In this document: one piece after another, positions 24,915 to 33,930 of the stretch | Layout of the letters: every line of letters begins with the position of its first letter | Position numbering within the stretch: the stretch's first letter is position 1 | Assembly: GCF_001676705.1 (NCBI RefSeq) | Contig: NZ_CP016170.1 | Location: 2,914,001-2,978,000 of the forward strand | Direction of reading: 5' to 3' | DNA: 64,000 nucleotides | Source of the DNA: Bordetella bronchialis | Lineage (GTDB): Bacteria; Pseudomonadota; Gammaproteobacteria; Burkholderiales; Burkholderiaceae_B | The notes under the pieces: model-generated | What the model saw: only the letters and a program-made list of their open reading frames with translations | What the model was told of the DNA's origin: nothing | Database searches by the model: none | Translations under genes and position numbers: made by a program

Positions 24915-26168
24915 TCATCCCGCCCGTGCAATGCCGTGCCGCGTGTGGGCCGAGGCCCGCATGCGCAGCCCCAGCGCACCCAGTGCGGCCGCTGTGGCAA
25001 CTGCCGTCACGCCCATCCAGCCGAAGCTTGCCAAGGCCATGCTGCCCAGCACGCCGCCGGCCGCCATGCCCAGGAACACGCCCACCATCAGCACCGCATT
25101 GAGCCGGCTGCGTGCCGCCGGATCCAGGCTGTACACGATGGTCTGATGCGCGATCAAGGCGATCTGGATGCCCAGGTCGAAGCCCACGGTGCTAAGGCCC
25201 AGGACCCACAGCGCGCCACCGGGCGGCAGCGACGGCATCAGTGCCATCGCGGCGAAGGACACGGCGGCCAGGCCGGCGCCCACGCGGCTGACCGTGCCGG
25301 GGCCATGGCGATCGGCCATGCGGCCCGCCACCGGCGCCGCCAGCGCGCCGATGGCGCCCGCGATGCCGAAGGCGCCCGCCGCGCCGGCGCCCAGGTTGAA
25401 GGGTTGCGCATGCAGCATGATCGCCAGGGTGGACCAGAAGGCGCTGAAGGCCAGCGACAGCAAACCCTGCGAGAGTGCGGCCAGGCGCAGCGGGGGCTGC
25501 GCGCGCCACAGGTGGGCGATGGATCGCAGCAGCGCGCCGTACGGCAGCCGCGTGGTCGGCGCAAAGGCAGGCAGGCCCCGCCACAGCAGCGCGCCCAGCA
25601 GCAGGACGGCCACGGCCGCCGCCTGGAACATCGTGCGCCAGCCGAAGTGCTGCGCGACGAAACCGCTGACGACACGCGACAGCAGGATGCCCAGCAGCAG
25701 GCCGGTCATGACCGTCCCCACCGTCTTGCCCCGCTGGTGCGTCGGGCTGAGCGTGGCGGCCGCCGGGACGATGTCCTGCGCCAGCGTTGCCGCCAGCCCC
25801 ATCGCGAAGCTCGCGCCCAGCAGCGCCTGCATGGAAGGGGCCATGCCGCTGAACAGCAGGGCCAGGCTCAGCAGCAGCGCCTTGACCAGGATGATGCGCT
25901 TGCGGTCGTAGCGGTCGCCCAGCGGCGCCAGGAACAGGATGCCGGCCGCGTAGCCCAGCTGCGTCAACGTCGGCAGCCAGCCGACTTCGCGCCCGCTGGC
26001 CCCGATGTCGGCGCCCAGGATGCCCAGCATGGGCTGGCTGTAGTACAGCGAGGCCACGCTCAGGCCGGCGGCGACCGCAAGCAGCAGAAGCAGCGGCGCC
26101 GGCAGCGCGCGGGATGCGGGATGGCTGGCATGGACCGGCGGTTCATGCGTTGCGCGAATAGAGCTCAT
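24915..26168 (-). CDS. MFS transporter, 12-helix drug/metabolite efflux type
   Basis: 417 residues with 12 predicted helices. The loop 2-3 motif is LGDRYDRKRI and a second copy, GRMADRHGPG, follows the sixth helix, as in the DHA1 efflux family. AGGA precedes the ATG at 26168 by eight nt. It is transcribed divergently from the LysR gene at 26266, the classical arrangement for a regulator and its target pump. The substrate is unknown. Confidence 0.86.
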   Translation of the reverse strand: MSSIRATHEPPVHASHPASRALPAPLLLLLAVAAGLSVASLYYSQPMLGILGADIGASGREVGWLPTLTQLGYAAGILFLAPLGDRYDRKRIILVKALLLSLALLFSGMAPSMQALLGASFAMGLAATLAQDIVPAAATLSPTHQRGKTVGTVMTGLLLGILLSRVVSGFVAQHFGWRTMFQAAAVAVLLLGALLWRGLPAFAPTTRLPYGALLRSIAHLWRAQPPLRLAALSQGLLSLAFSAFWSTLAIMLHAQPFNLGAGAAGAFGIAGAIGALAAPVAGRMADRHGPGTVSRVGAGLAAVSFAAMALMPSLPPGGALWVLGLSTVGFDLGIQIALIAHQTIVYSLDPAARSRLNAVLMVGVFLGMAAGGVLGSMALASFGWMGVTAVATAAALGALGLRMRASAHTRHGIARAG

Positions 26169-26265
26169 GGCAAAGTCCTGGGTGCGTTGGAAAATGCGCC
26201 ATTGTGACCATAGGAGGAATCGATCGGTAGACGCATGTCGCGCACATCGGTTATACGTGTGACGC

Positions 26266-27195
26266 ATGAAAGAGCCTACCCCCGAAAAAGGCGGCGCGGA
26301 CCGCCTGACCCTGATCGATACCTTCGTCCGCATCGTCAACGCCGGCAGCCTGAGCGCGGCGGCCGAACAGCTGGGCGCGACCCAGCCCACGGTCAGCCGG
26401 CGGCTGCAGGCCCTGGAACGGGCGGTCGGCGTGCGCCTCATCCAGCGGTCCACGCACGGGATGCAATTGACCGAGGAAGGCCGTCGCTGCTACGACCGCG
26501 CCGAAGAGCTCATCGCCTCCTGGCAGGCCTTCGACAGCGAGGTCCGCGGCGCGGGCCAGCAGCCCGTGGGGACTTTGCGCGTGGTGGTGCCGCACGCCTT
26601 CGGCCAGCAGGAATTCGTGCGGCCCCTGGCGACCTACCTTCGGCGCTATCCCGGCATGCGGGTGGAATGGCTGCTGAACGACCGCATGCCCGACTTCATT
26701 TCCGACGGCGTGGACTGCGCCATCCGCGTCGGCGAGGTCCAGGACGAGTCCGTGGTCGCCATCCGGCTGGGAGACGTGCCCCGCATCATCGTGGCGGCGC
26801 CCGCCCTGCTGGACGACGGGCCGGTGCCGGACCATCCGAACGACCTGGCGCGCCTGCCCTGGCTGGCCCTGCGTACCTTCTATCGCGACGAGGTCGCGCT
26901 GAACAACACGCTCACGGGCGAGGCGGTGCGGCTGCCCATACAGCCGCGCATGGCCACGGACAGTCTTTATGCGCTGCGCACCGCCGCCATACTGGGGCTG
27001 GGTGTCTGCGTGGCCTCCACGTGGATCTTCGAGGACGATCTTCGCCAAGGTCGCCTGCGCCAACTGGCGCCGGGCTGGCAGGCCCATGCGCTGCCGCTCA
27101 ATCTGGTCTATCCCGCCAGCCGGCTGCAGCCGCGCCGGTTGCGCGCCTTCATCGACACCATGCGCGCCGAATTGCCGCGCGGCCCGGGCAACTGA
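26266..27195 (+). CDS. LysR-family transcriptional regulator
   Basis: 309 residues. The N-terminal winged helix-turn-helix is clear (GSLSAAAEQLGATQPTVSRRLQ at about 27-48), followed by a periplasmic-binding-like effector domain (TLRVVVPHAFGQQEF onward). It is divergent from the MFS gene with a 97-bp gap that contains TTATAC and several TN11A-like spacings. It probably controls both promoters in response to a pump substrate or metabolite. Confidence 0.9.
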   Translation: MKEPTPEKGGADRLTLIDTFVRIVNAGSLSAAAEQLGATQPTVSRRLQALERAVGVRLIQRSTHGMQLTEEGRRCYDRAEELIASWQAFDSEVRGAGQQPVGTLRVVVPHAFGQQEFVRPLATYLRRYPGMRVEWLLNDRMPDFISDGVDCAIRVGEVQDESVVAIRLGDVPRIIVAAPALLDDGPVPDHPNDLARLPWLALRTFYRDEVALNNTLTGEAVRLPIQPRMATDSLYALRTAAILGLGVCVASTWIFEDDLRQGRLRQLAPGWQAHALPLNLVYPASRLQPRRLRAFIDTMRAELPRGPGN

Positions 27196-27438
27196 CGCGG
27201 CGCGAGGCTCCCGGATTTCATTGCAATCGCGTGACGGCTAACGAAATCCAACGTGTTGCGCACGGAGCCGTCATCTTCCCGCGCCGCGGAATCTTTGATT
27301 TTCAATTCAGGCTTGGACGCGGCATGGCGCAGCGCGTATGGTGGACACATGGCGGATTCGCCACGCAAACCCGAGGGCCCACGATCGACGATGCCGCGCA
27401 CCATGGACGTGAAGCCCACGTCAACGCCGGAGGTACCC

Positions 27439-27684
27439 ATGACACCAGACCACGCAATTTCCATCGATGGACATCGCATATATTGCGATGTCGTGCCCAT
27501 GGCGTCCGGCGGGTACACCATAGAAGTGACCACGCAGCAGGGCGCCTTCGCCGACGAACAGGTGTGGCATCCGAAAGGGCAGCAGGTTTATACGCAGCGG
27601 GAAACGGCCGAGCGGGATGCGCGTGCCCTCTTGGCGCGCCTGATGCACGTCCGGCGCGGCGGCGAACCGGAATTCGACGATTAG
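27439..27684 (+). CDS. Small hypothetical protein (81 aa)
   Basis: A perfect GGAGG (27429-27433) precedes the ATG, and the start of the longer upstream frame is not supported. The protein is soluble, mixed alpha/beta, with the acidic C-terminus PEFDD and a helical segment TAERDARALLARLMHVRR. It resembles small orphan proteins of Burkholderiales, with no assigned function. It stands alone; a hairpin follows its stop. Confidence 0.7.
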   Translation: MTPDHAISIDGHRIYCDVVPMASGGYTIEVTTQQGAFADEQVWHPKGQQVYTQRETAERDARALLARLMHVRRGGEPEFDD

Positions 27685-27689
27685 CCCGC

Positions 27690-27709
27690 ATCGCGGCGCC
27701 GCCCGCGAT
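27690..27709. terminator. GC-rich hairpin after the 81-aa gene
   Basis: ATCGCGG and CCGCGAT form a perfect seven-bp stem with a six-nt loop, five nt after the stop at 27684 and before the converging Bug gene. No T-run follows, so it could act in both directions or need Rho. Confidence 0.45.
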
Positions 27710-27783
27710 CCCGGCCAGGGTGCGCCTTGCCATGCCCATGGCCGCATGATGCATGCGTTCCCGTCCCGCGCCGGCGCCGCCGG

Positions 27784-28776
27784 TCAGTCCAGGCGGATAT
27801 TGCCCCGCTGGACCACTTCCGCCCATTTGGCGTCTTCTTTTTTCAGGTAGTCCGCGAAGGCGGCGGGCGTCGAGCCTACAGGCTGCGCGCCCAGGTCCTT
27901 GAAGCGCTTGCGCACCTCTTCTTCCTTCAGGGCCTGGACCAGGGCATCGTGCAGCCTGGCCGCCACGGCATCGGGCACGCCCGCCGGCAGGAAGACGCCA
28001 TTCCACTCGTACACCTCATAGCCCGGGATCACGGCCTCCGCCACCGTGGGAACCTGAGGCAGGCGCGGCGAGCGCTCTGGCGAGGAAATCGCCAGGGCGC
28101 GCAGCCGCCCGGCGTCGATCAGCGGCGAAGAGGCCGCCACGGTGCTGAACATGAAGTCCACCTGGCCGGTCATCACGTCGGTGATCGCCGGTCCGCCGCT
28201 CTTGTAGGGCACGTGCACCATGTCCAGCTGCAGCTTCTGCCGGAACAATTCCGCGGCCAGGCGCTGCACCGTCCCGCTGCCGCCCGAGGCAAAGTTGATC
28301 TTGCCGGGATGGGCCTTGGCCTGGGCGATCAGGCCCTGCACATCCCGGTACGGCGAATCCGCCTTCACGATCAGCACATTGGGCGCCAGCGAAACCAGCG
28401 ACAGGGGCTGCAGGGCCGTGCGGGCGTAGGGCATCTGCGCGAACAGATGCGGATTGATGGAATAGGGGGTGGCGTCGTACAGCATGGTGTAGCCGTCCGG
28501 CGCGGCCTTGGCCACGTAGCTTTCGCCGATGGTGCCGCTGGCGCCGGCGCGGTTCTCCACGACGATGCTGGTGTTCAGCTTGCCTGCCATGTGCTGTGCC
28601 AGCAGGCGGGCCAGGGCATCGGCCGCGCCCCCGGGGGCATACGGGACGACCAGCGTGACGGGACGGTCGGGGAATTCCGCGTGCGCGGCGGAAGTGCCGG
28701 CCAGCGCGGACAGGGCAAGCAAGGCGCGCGCCGCGCGCCGGATGAATGAGGGCTTGGCGCCCCGCGATATTGACAT
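27784..28776 (-). CDS. Bug-family (TctC) periplasmic substrate-binding protein
   Basis: 330 residues; AAAGGAGACAG precedes the ATG. The signal peptide ends near SAAHA. The pocket loop is PYAPGGAADALAR; the second lobe has MVHVPYKSGGPA and MFSTVAASSPL. It is closely similar to the product of 30860-31825 (shared VYEWNGVF, AASSPL, GQVD segments), so the two are probably duplicates. It is the last gene of a nine-gene minus-strand run. Ligand likely a carboxylate from the same pathway; not determinable. Confidence 0.92.
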   Translation of the reverse strand: MSISRGAKPSFIRRAARALLALSALAGTSAAHAEFPDRPVTLVVPYAPGGAADALARLLAQHMAGKLNTSIVVENRAGASGTIGESYVAKAAPDGYTMLYDATPYSINPHLFAQMPYARTALQPLSLVSLAPNVLIVKADSPYRDVQGLIAQAKAHPGKINFASGGSGTVQRLAAELFRQKLQLDMVHVPYKSGGPAITDVMTGQVDFMFSTVAASSPLIDAGRLRALAISSPERSPRLPQVPTVAEAVIPGYEVYEWNGVFLPAGVPDAVAARLHDALVQALKEEEVRKRFKDLGAQPVGSTPAAFADYLKKEDAKWAEVVQRGNIRLD

Positions 28777-28842
28777 TGCTGTCTCCTTTCGATGATGTGT
28801 CGTGCCGGTTCCCGGGTACCGGCGGTGTCGCCGGGGGCCTTC

Positions 28843-29760
28843 TTAGGAAGCGCGCGGTACCGGCATGCCGGGATGGGGCGCGCGGGCGGTGAGGATGCTG
28901 CCGGACACCGATTCCGTACAGAACACGGTGCGCCGGTCGGGGCCGCCGAAGGCCAGGTTGGTCGTCGACATGCCTTGTGTGCTGCGCCAGACGGTCATCG
29001 GCTCGGCGCGGTGATTCAGCAGCCAGACATAGCCCAGGCCGGGGTTGCAGACGACGAGATTGCCCTCGCTGTCCATCGCCAGCCCGTCCGGCCCGCTCGG
29101 GCCGTGGGAGGTAAAGAACTGGCTGACTTTGCTGACGCTGCCATCGGCCATGAGCGGCACGCGCCACACGCAATTGCCGCGCGTCACGGCCAGATAAAGC
29201 ACGCGCCCATCGGGCGCCACCACTACGCCGTTGGGGCTGGGAATGTTGTCCAGCAGCAGGTCGAGCTGGCCATTGGGGCGCAGGCGATACAAGCGGCCGG
29301 TGGGGTCGTGCAGCCCGCTCTGGCCCTGGTCCGTGAAATACAGGTTGCCTTCGCGGTCGAAGGTCAGGTCGTTGACGCCGCGGAAACGCTCGCTGTTGCG
29401 GCGTTCCAGGTAGGGCGTGACCGTGCCCGCGGCGACATCCAGCAGCATCAGGCCGTTCTTGTAGTCGGTGATGAGCAGGTGGCCGGCATCCAGGAACTTC
29501 ATGCCGTTCGGCTCGCCGTCGTATTCCGCGACCAGGCTCCAGCGGCCGGCCGGATCGATGCGGAATACCCGTCCCCAGGGTATGTCCGTCACGTAGAGAT
29601 TGCCGTGGTCGTCGAAGACGGGCCCTTCCAGGAAGGAGTCGGTGTGCGCGCCGCCGCGGTTGGCATCGGCCCAGGCGCTGCGCCGCGGCCTGCGATAGGC
29701 GTCGGGCATCGCGGACCATACGTCGAAGTCCACGACGCGGGGCGGATTGAGCAAGAACAT
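28843..29760 (-). CDS. SMP-30/gluconolactonase-family protein
   Basis: 305 residues, six-bladed beta-propeller pattern. The signature FLEGPVFDDHGNLYVTD (about 44-60) carries the metal-ligand Glu45; further blade motifs include GEPNGMKF, NDLTFDREGNLYFTD and SGPDGLAMDSEGNLVV. Members hydrolyse sugar-acid or related lactones with a divalent metal. No signal peptide is seen. It sits 34 nt upstream... of the Bug gene at 29795 on the coding-strand order and 66 nt before the last Bug gene, so all three share a transcript. A lactone step in the operon's pathway is likely. Confidence 0.85.
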   Translation of the reverse strand: MFLLNPPRVVDFDVWSAMPDAYRRPRRSAWADANRGGAHTDSFLEGPVFDDHGNLYVTDIPWGRVFRIDPAGRWSLVAEYDGEPNGMKFLDAGHLLITDYKNGLMLLDVAAGTVTPYLERRNSERFRGVNDLTFDREGNLYFTDQGQSGLHDPTGRLYRLRPNGQLDLLLDNIPSPNGVVVAPDGRVLYLAVTRGNCVWRVPLMADGSVSKVSQFFTSHGPSGPDGLAMDSEGNLVVCNPGLGYVWLLNHRAEPMTVWRSTQGMSTTNLAFGGPDRRTVFCTESVSGSILTARAPHPGMPVPRAS

Positions 29761-29794
29761 CGTGGTTTTCCCTTTGTGGTGCGTCCCGGGGCGG

Positions 29795-30790
29795 CTACTC
29801 GGCTTTCAAGCCCAGGTCCTTGGCCAGGCCGCTGTATTGATCGATCTCCCGCGCCATCTGGGCACGAAAGGCCTCGCCGCAAGCGGGACGGGGCTGCATG
29901 CCCAGCGCATCCAGGCTCTTTGCCGTCTCGGCAGCGCCGGCATACGCGGTGGCCGCTTGCTCCAGCCGCTGGCGCGCCTCGTCCGGCAGCCCGGCAGGGG
30001 CCAGCACGCCATACCAGGCGTCGGCCGAGAAACCGCGCACGCCGGCCTGTTCGAAGGTCGGCACCCGCGGCAACTGGGGCAGGCGCTGCGGCGCGGCGAC
30101 GGCCAGGGCTGTCAGCTTGCCGGATTGCACCTGCGGCAGCACCGAACCCAACGTGGCGAATGAGCTGTCGACCTGGCCGCCCATCAAGTCGGAGACCGCC
30201 TGCGCCGCGCCCTTGTATGGGATGTGATTCATGGCGGTACCGGTCAGCCGCAGGAATTGCTCGGTGAAGAAATGGCCGGAACTGCCGGTGCCCGGGGTGG
30301 CGAAGGTATGCCGGCCCGGTTCGGCCTTCAGCTTCGTCATGAAGCCGTCCAGCGTCGTCACCGCCATGGCGGGGCCGACGACCAGCACGGTGGGGCTGAC
30401 CGCGACCGTGCAGATGGGCGTGAAGGATCCCAAGGCGTCGAACTTGACCCGCGTGCTGTACAAGGCCGGGATCATCGTGTGGTTGGTGGCGCCGAACAGC
30501 AGCGTATAGCCGTCGGCCGGCGCCTTGGCCACGGCTTCGGCCGCCAGGATGGTATTCGCGCCCGGCTTGTTTTCCACCACGAAAGGCTGGCCCAGCGCCT
30601 GGCTGGCGTAGGACGCGAAACCGCGCGCGACCACGTCGGTCGGCCCGCCAGGCGAAAACCCGACGATGATGCGCACGGGGCGTTCCGGATATGCCGCATG
30701 CGCGGCGGGGATGCCGGCCAGCAGCGCCAGGGCGCATAGGGTGATGCCGGCCCTGGCCGTGCGGGCTTGGGCGGATAAGCGTGCTTTCAT
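29795..30790 (-). CDS. Bug-family (TctC) periplasmic substrate-binding protein
   Basis: 331 residues with a signal peptide (ending AAHA). The pocket loop is GFSPGGPTDVVARG, differing from its operon sisters (PYxxGG), so its ligand may be distinct. Second-lobe motif NHIPYKGAAQAVSDL. A Cys near residue 307 (PACGEAF) is unusual for the group. It lies between the SMP-30 gene and another Bug gene in the nine-gene run. Confidence 0.92.
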   Translation of the reverse strand: MKARLSAQARTARAGITLCALALLAGIPAAHAAYPERPVRIIVGFSPGGPTDVVARGFASYASQALGQPFVVENKPGANTILAAEAVAKAPADGYTLLFGATNHTMIPALYSTRVKFDALGSFTPICTVAVSPTVLVVGPAMAVTTLDGFMTKLKAEPGRHTFATPGTGSSGHFFTEQFLRLTGTAMNHIPYKGAAQAVSDLMGGQVDSSFATLGSVLPQVQSGKLTALAVAAPQRLPQLPRVPTFEQAGVRGFSADAWYGVLAPAGLPDEARQRLEQAATAYAGAAETAKSLDALGMQPRPACGEAFRAQMAREIDQYSGLAKDLGLKAE

Positions 30791-30859
30791 GGGAAGTCTC
30801 CGTATCGCGATTGCTTCGGGGCGTGGCGCCCGTAATTTCGTGCGTGTACCGGGCCGCGC

Positions 30860-31825
30860 CTACGGGTGTTCCTGCTTGATGCCCGATGCGCTCAGGACCT
30901 GTTCGGCGCGTTGCATCTCGCCGGCCACGAAGTCGGCGAACTCCCGTGACGAGGAGCCGATCGGTTGCGCGCCCAGCTCTTCCAGGCTGTGCCGCACGGC
31001 AGGGTCTTGCAATACGGCGCGGATTTCCCGCTCCAGGCGCGCGGCCACGTCGGGCGGCGTGCCCGCCGGCGCGAACACCCCGTTCCATTCATAGACGGCA
31101 TAGCCGGACAGGCCGGACTCGGCCATCGTGGGCACATCGGGCAGGCCGGCCACGCGTTCGCGCGAACTCACGGCCAGCGCGCGCAGCTTGCCGCTCTTGA
31201 CCAGGGGCGAAGAGGCCGCCATGTTGCTGAACATCATGTCGACTTGCCCGCCCATCAGGTCCGTCAGGGCGGGCGCGCCGCCCTTGTAGGGGATGTGCGT
31301 CATCGTCAGGCCGAAGCCCTGGGCGTAGAGCGCCGCGGCGATGTGTTGCGCCGTACCCTGGCCGGGCGTGGCGAACGTGATGTGGCCGGGTTTCTGGCGC
31401 GCCGCGGCGGTCAGCTCGGCGACCGAGCGGTAGGGCGATTCATTGCGCACGACCAGCAGGTTGGGCGTGCGGCTGACCAGCGAAATCGGCAGGAAGTCGC
31501 GCTTGCTGTCGTAGGACAGCGATTTGTACAGCACCGGATTCACCGCATGCGCGGTGGCGTCATACAGCAAGGTGTAGCCGTCGGCGGGAGCGCGCGCGAC
31601 GGCCGCCGCGCCGATGGTGCCGCTGGCGCCGGGGCGGTTCTCCACCACCACTTGCTGGCCCAGCCGGGTGCCCAGCTTTACCGCCACGATGCGCGACTGG
31701 GCATCGGCGGCGCCGCCGGCGGAATAGGGCACCACCAGCTTGATCGGATGGTCCGGATATTGCGCGGATGCGGCCGTGGCGGCCAGCGCCAGGGCCGCCG
31801 CCATCAAGGCGCGGAAAGTTTGCAT
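30860..31825 (-). CDS. Bug-family (TctC) periplasmic substrate-binding protein
   Basis: 321 residues starting at an ATG (31825) behind GAGGAGACATAAG; the in-frame extension upstream is not protein-like. Signal peptide ends TAASA. Pocket loop PYSAGGAADAQSR, second lobe MTHIPYKGGAPA. It is close in sequence to the Bug protein of 27784-28776 and shares VYEWNGVF with it. It follows the cyclase-family gene by 71 nt. Confidence 0.92.
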   Translation of the reverse strand: MQTFRALMAAALALAATAASAQYPDHPIKLVVPYSAGGAADAQSRIVAVKLGTRLGQQVVVENRPGASGTIGAAAVARAPADGYTLLYDATAHAVNPVLYKSLSYDSKRDFLPISLVSRTPNLLVVRNESPYRSVAELTAAARQKPGHITFATPGQGTAQHIAAALYAQGFGLTMTHIPYKGGAPALTDLMGGQVDMMFSNMAASSPLVKSGKLRALAVSSRERVAGLPDVPTMAESGLSGYAVYEWNGVFAPAGTPPDVAARLEREIRAVLQDPAVRHSLEELGAQPIGSSSREFADFVAGEMQRAEQVLSASGIKQEHP

Positions 31826-31896
31826 CTTATGTCTCCTCGTGCCGCGTGGGCTCGTGTGCGATGTGGTTTGAGCTTTTTTGTTTGCGTGCGCCCGCG

Positions 31897-32967
31897 CTAG
31901 ACCGTGGCGATGGGCGTAGCGGGCGAGCCCACCGCGCCCGGCAGGCGCAGGGGCGGCGCCGTCAGCAGGAAACGGCTGCGCCCATGCGCGCGCAGCCAGC
32001 GCGCCAAAGGCGTCAGCCACCACAGCTCGCCCAGGTGGATCCCGTACTTGAACAGGCAGTGCTCATGCAAGGGCAGGCGCGGCCCGCGCATGGGCTGTCC
32101 GGCCTGGCCGAACTTCACCGGCTGGACCAGTTCCACGGCCGGGTTGTCCGAGATCAGGCAGGCCAGGCGCACATCGGCGATCCAGCGCAACAGGCGCGCG
32201 TCATGGCCGTCCAGGCCGCTGCCCGTCGCGTGCAGGTGGGCGACATCGGGCTTTCCATGCATGGACACCAGCGTGTCGCCGAAGCCGGTATGCAGGCACA
32301 CCATGTCGCCCGCTTCGATGGCGATGGCGTCGGCGTCCATGATGCGCATCAGGGCGTCGTAGCCGACCGCCTGACGCTTGCGCCCCAGGTGGTGCTCCAG
32401 GTCGATCAGGACCGCCCGTCCCTGTACGCCGTGCTCCGCAAGGTTCTCGATGCCCAGCGCATCGGCGCGCGGCCCGGGAAACCGCGCCCAGTCCGCCGGG
32501 GCGGAGGGATCCTCGGCCGCCGCCCGCACGTGCTCGCCGGCGCGAAAGCCGTTGTAGAACACCGCCTCGGCCACGCCGTCGCCATCGGCGTCGAAGCGGC
32601 TGCCCATATGGGCCAGGCTGTCCCACTGGGTGGAGTACTGCGTGTTCATCACCAGCACGTCGTCGCAGACCACGTCGGTCAGCGACGCGTCCTCGCTGGC
32701 GTACGACCAGCAATAGCCCTGTATGCCCGCGCTCTTGCCGTCGCGCAAGGTCGCATAGCGCCGCGGCGGCAGGCGGCGCGGATTCAGCGCCATCCCGCCC
32801 GGCAGGTCCAGCGGCAGCGACAGGCAGAACGTCAGCCCCTCGCGCACCTCGGCCACGCCCTGCAGCACCTTGGCGCGATCCACCAGATTCATGCGGCCGC
32901 GCTGGTCCTCTTCGCCGAACTCTCCCCACGCGCTATCGGGCGGGGCATGTCTCCATCGCTTGTTCAT
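31897..32967 (-). CDS. Cyclase-family (kynurenine formamidase-like) hydrolase
   Basis: 356 residues, larger than kynurenine formamidase (about 210) but normal for this cyclase subfamily. The metal site region reads QWDSLAHMGSRFD, the family's Asp/His-rich motif in a variant form (classical HxGTHxDxPxH). Other features are GDMVCLHTG and EHCLFKYGIHLGELWWL. These metal-dependent enzymes hydrolyse amides, esters or cyclic compounds. It lies 15 bp after the hydroxyacid dehydrogenase, with which it is likely co-translated. Substrate unknown. Confidence 0.82.
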   Translation of the reverse strand: MNKRWRHAPPDSAWGEFGEEDQRGRMNLVDRAKVLQGVAEVREGLTFCLSLPLDLPGGMALNPRRLPPRRYATLRDGKSAGIQGYCWSYASEDASLTDVVCDDVLVMNTQYSTQWDSLAHMGSRFDADGDGVAEAVFYNGFRAGEHVRAAAEDPSAPADWARFPGPRADALGIENLAEHGVQGRAVLIDLEHHLGRKRQAVGYDALMRIMDADAIAIEAGDMVCLHTGFGDTLVSMHGKPDVAHLHATGSGLDGHDARLLRWIADVRLACLISDNPAVELVQPVKFGQAGQPMRGPRLPLHEHCLFKYGIHLGELWWLTPLARWLRAHGRSRFLLTAPPLRLPGAVGSPATPIATV

Positions 32968-32982
32968 TCGGGTACTCCGCGA

Positions 32983-33930
32983 TCAATGCGGCACCGCGGC
33001 CTGCCGCAGCACGGCCAGCGCATTTTCCGCGGCGGCCACGCCCATCTTCACGTAGGCCTCGCGCGTGACCCCGCCAATGTGCGGGCTGAGGATGATGTTG
33101 GGCTCGGACTGGAAGGGATGGCCCGCGTGCATCGGCTCCGTGGCGAAACTGTCCAGGCCCGCGGCCAGCACCTGTCCCTGGCGCACGGCCTGCAGCAGGG
33201 CCGTTTCGTCGATCAGCCCGCCGCGCGCGGTGTTGACGATCACGACGCCGCGCCTGCATCGGCCCAGTGTCTCGGCGTTCACCATGCCGCGGTTTTCCTC
33301 GGTCAGCGGGCAATGCAGCGAGATCGCGTCCGACTCGCGCCAGATCGCGTCCAGGTCCACGGCCTGGATCGCCTCGGGCAGGTCGCGGGCATAGGGATCG
33401 AAGCCGATGACCCGCATGTCCATGCTGGCCGCCATGCGCGCCACGCGCCGGCCGATGGCGCCCAGGCCCACCAGGCCCAGGGTCTTGCCGGCCAGCTCGG
33501 TGCTTTTGTGCGTGGCCTTGTCCCAGTGCCCCGCATGCATGCGTCCGTCCAGCGCGACCACCGATTTGACGCAGGCCAGCAGCAGCGCCATGGCCTGCTC
33601 GGCCACCGCCGCCGCGTTGGCGCCGGCCGCCGCCACCACGGCGATGCCGCGCGCCTGGGCGGCCTGTTTGTCTATGGTGTCGGTGCCGCTGCCGTGCTTG
33701 GAAATCACCTTCAGCGACGGGGCGGCATCCATCGCCGCCGCGCCCACCTTGCTGTAGCGCACGATGATGGCGACGGGGTCGTGCGCGCGGCACAGCGCCA
33801 CGATATCTTCTTCGCTGGGCGTCCTGCCGGCATAGACGACGTCATACCCATCGAGCAAGGCCAGCGCCTGCGGCGCCAGATCGGCCGCGGTCACCAGGAT
33901 GGCCGGCCGTTCGGGAGCAGGGCTGTTCAA
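32983..33930 (-). CDS. D-2-hydroxyacid dehydrogenase (SerA-like)
   Basis: 315 residues from a TTG start (33930) that overlaps the upstream stop as TTGA and has a perfect AAGGAGAG six nt away, which is why I choose it. Motifs: NAD-binding LGLVGLGAIGRRVA, catalytic Arg in NTARGGLIDE, Glu in DSFATEP and His in LSPHIGG. It interconverts a 2-oxoacid and a D-2-hydroxyacid with NAD(H). No ACT domain is present, unlike some SerA enzymes. Coupled to the RraA-like gene, so the aldolase-type product may be its substrate. Confidence 0.88.
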   Translation of the reverse strand: MNSPAPERPAILVTAADLAPQALALLDGYDVVYAGRTPSEEDIVALCRAHDPVAIIVRYSKVGAAAMDAAPSLKVISKHGSGTDTIDKQAAQARGIAVVAAAGANAAAVAEQAMALLLACVKSVVALDGRMHAGHWDKATHKSTELAGKTLGLVGLGAIGRRVARMAASMDMRVIGFDPYARDLPEAIQAVDLDAIWRESDAISLHCPLTEENRGMVNAETLGRCRRGVVIVNTARGGLIDETALLQAVRQGQVLAAGLDSFATEPMHAGHPFQSEPNIILSPHIGGVTREAYVKMGVAAAENALAVLRQAAVPH

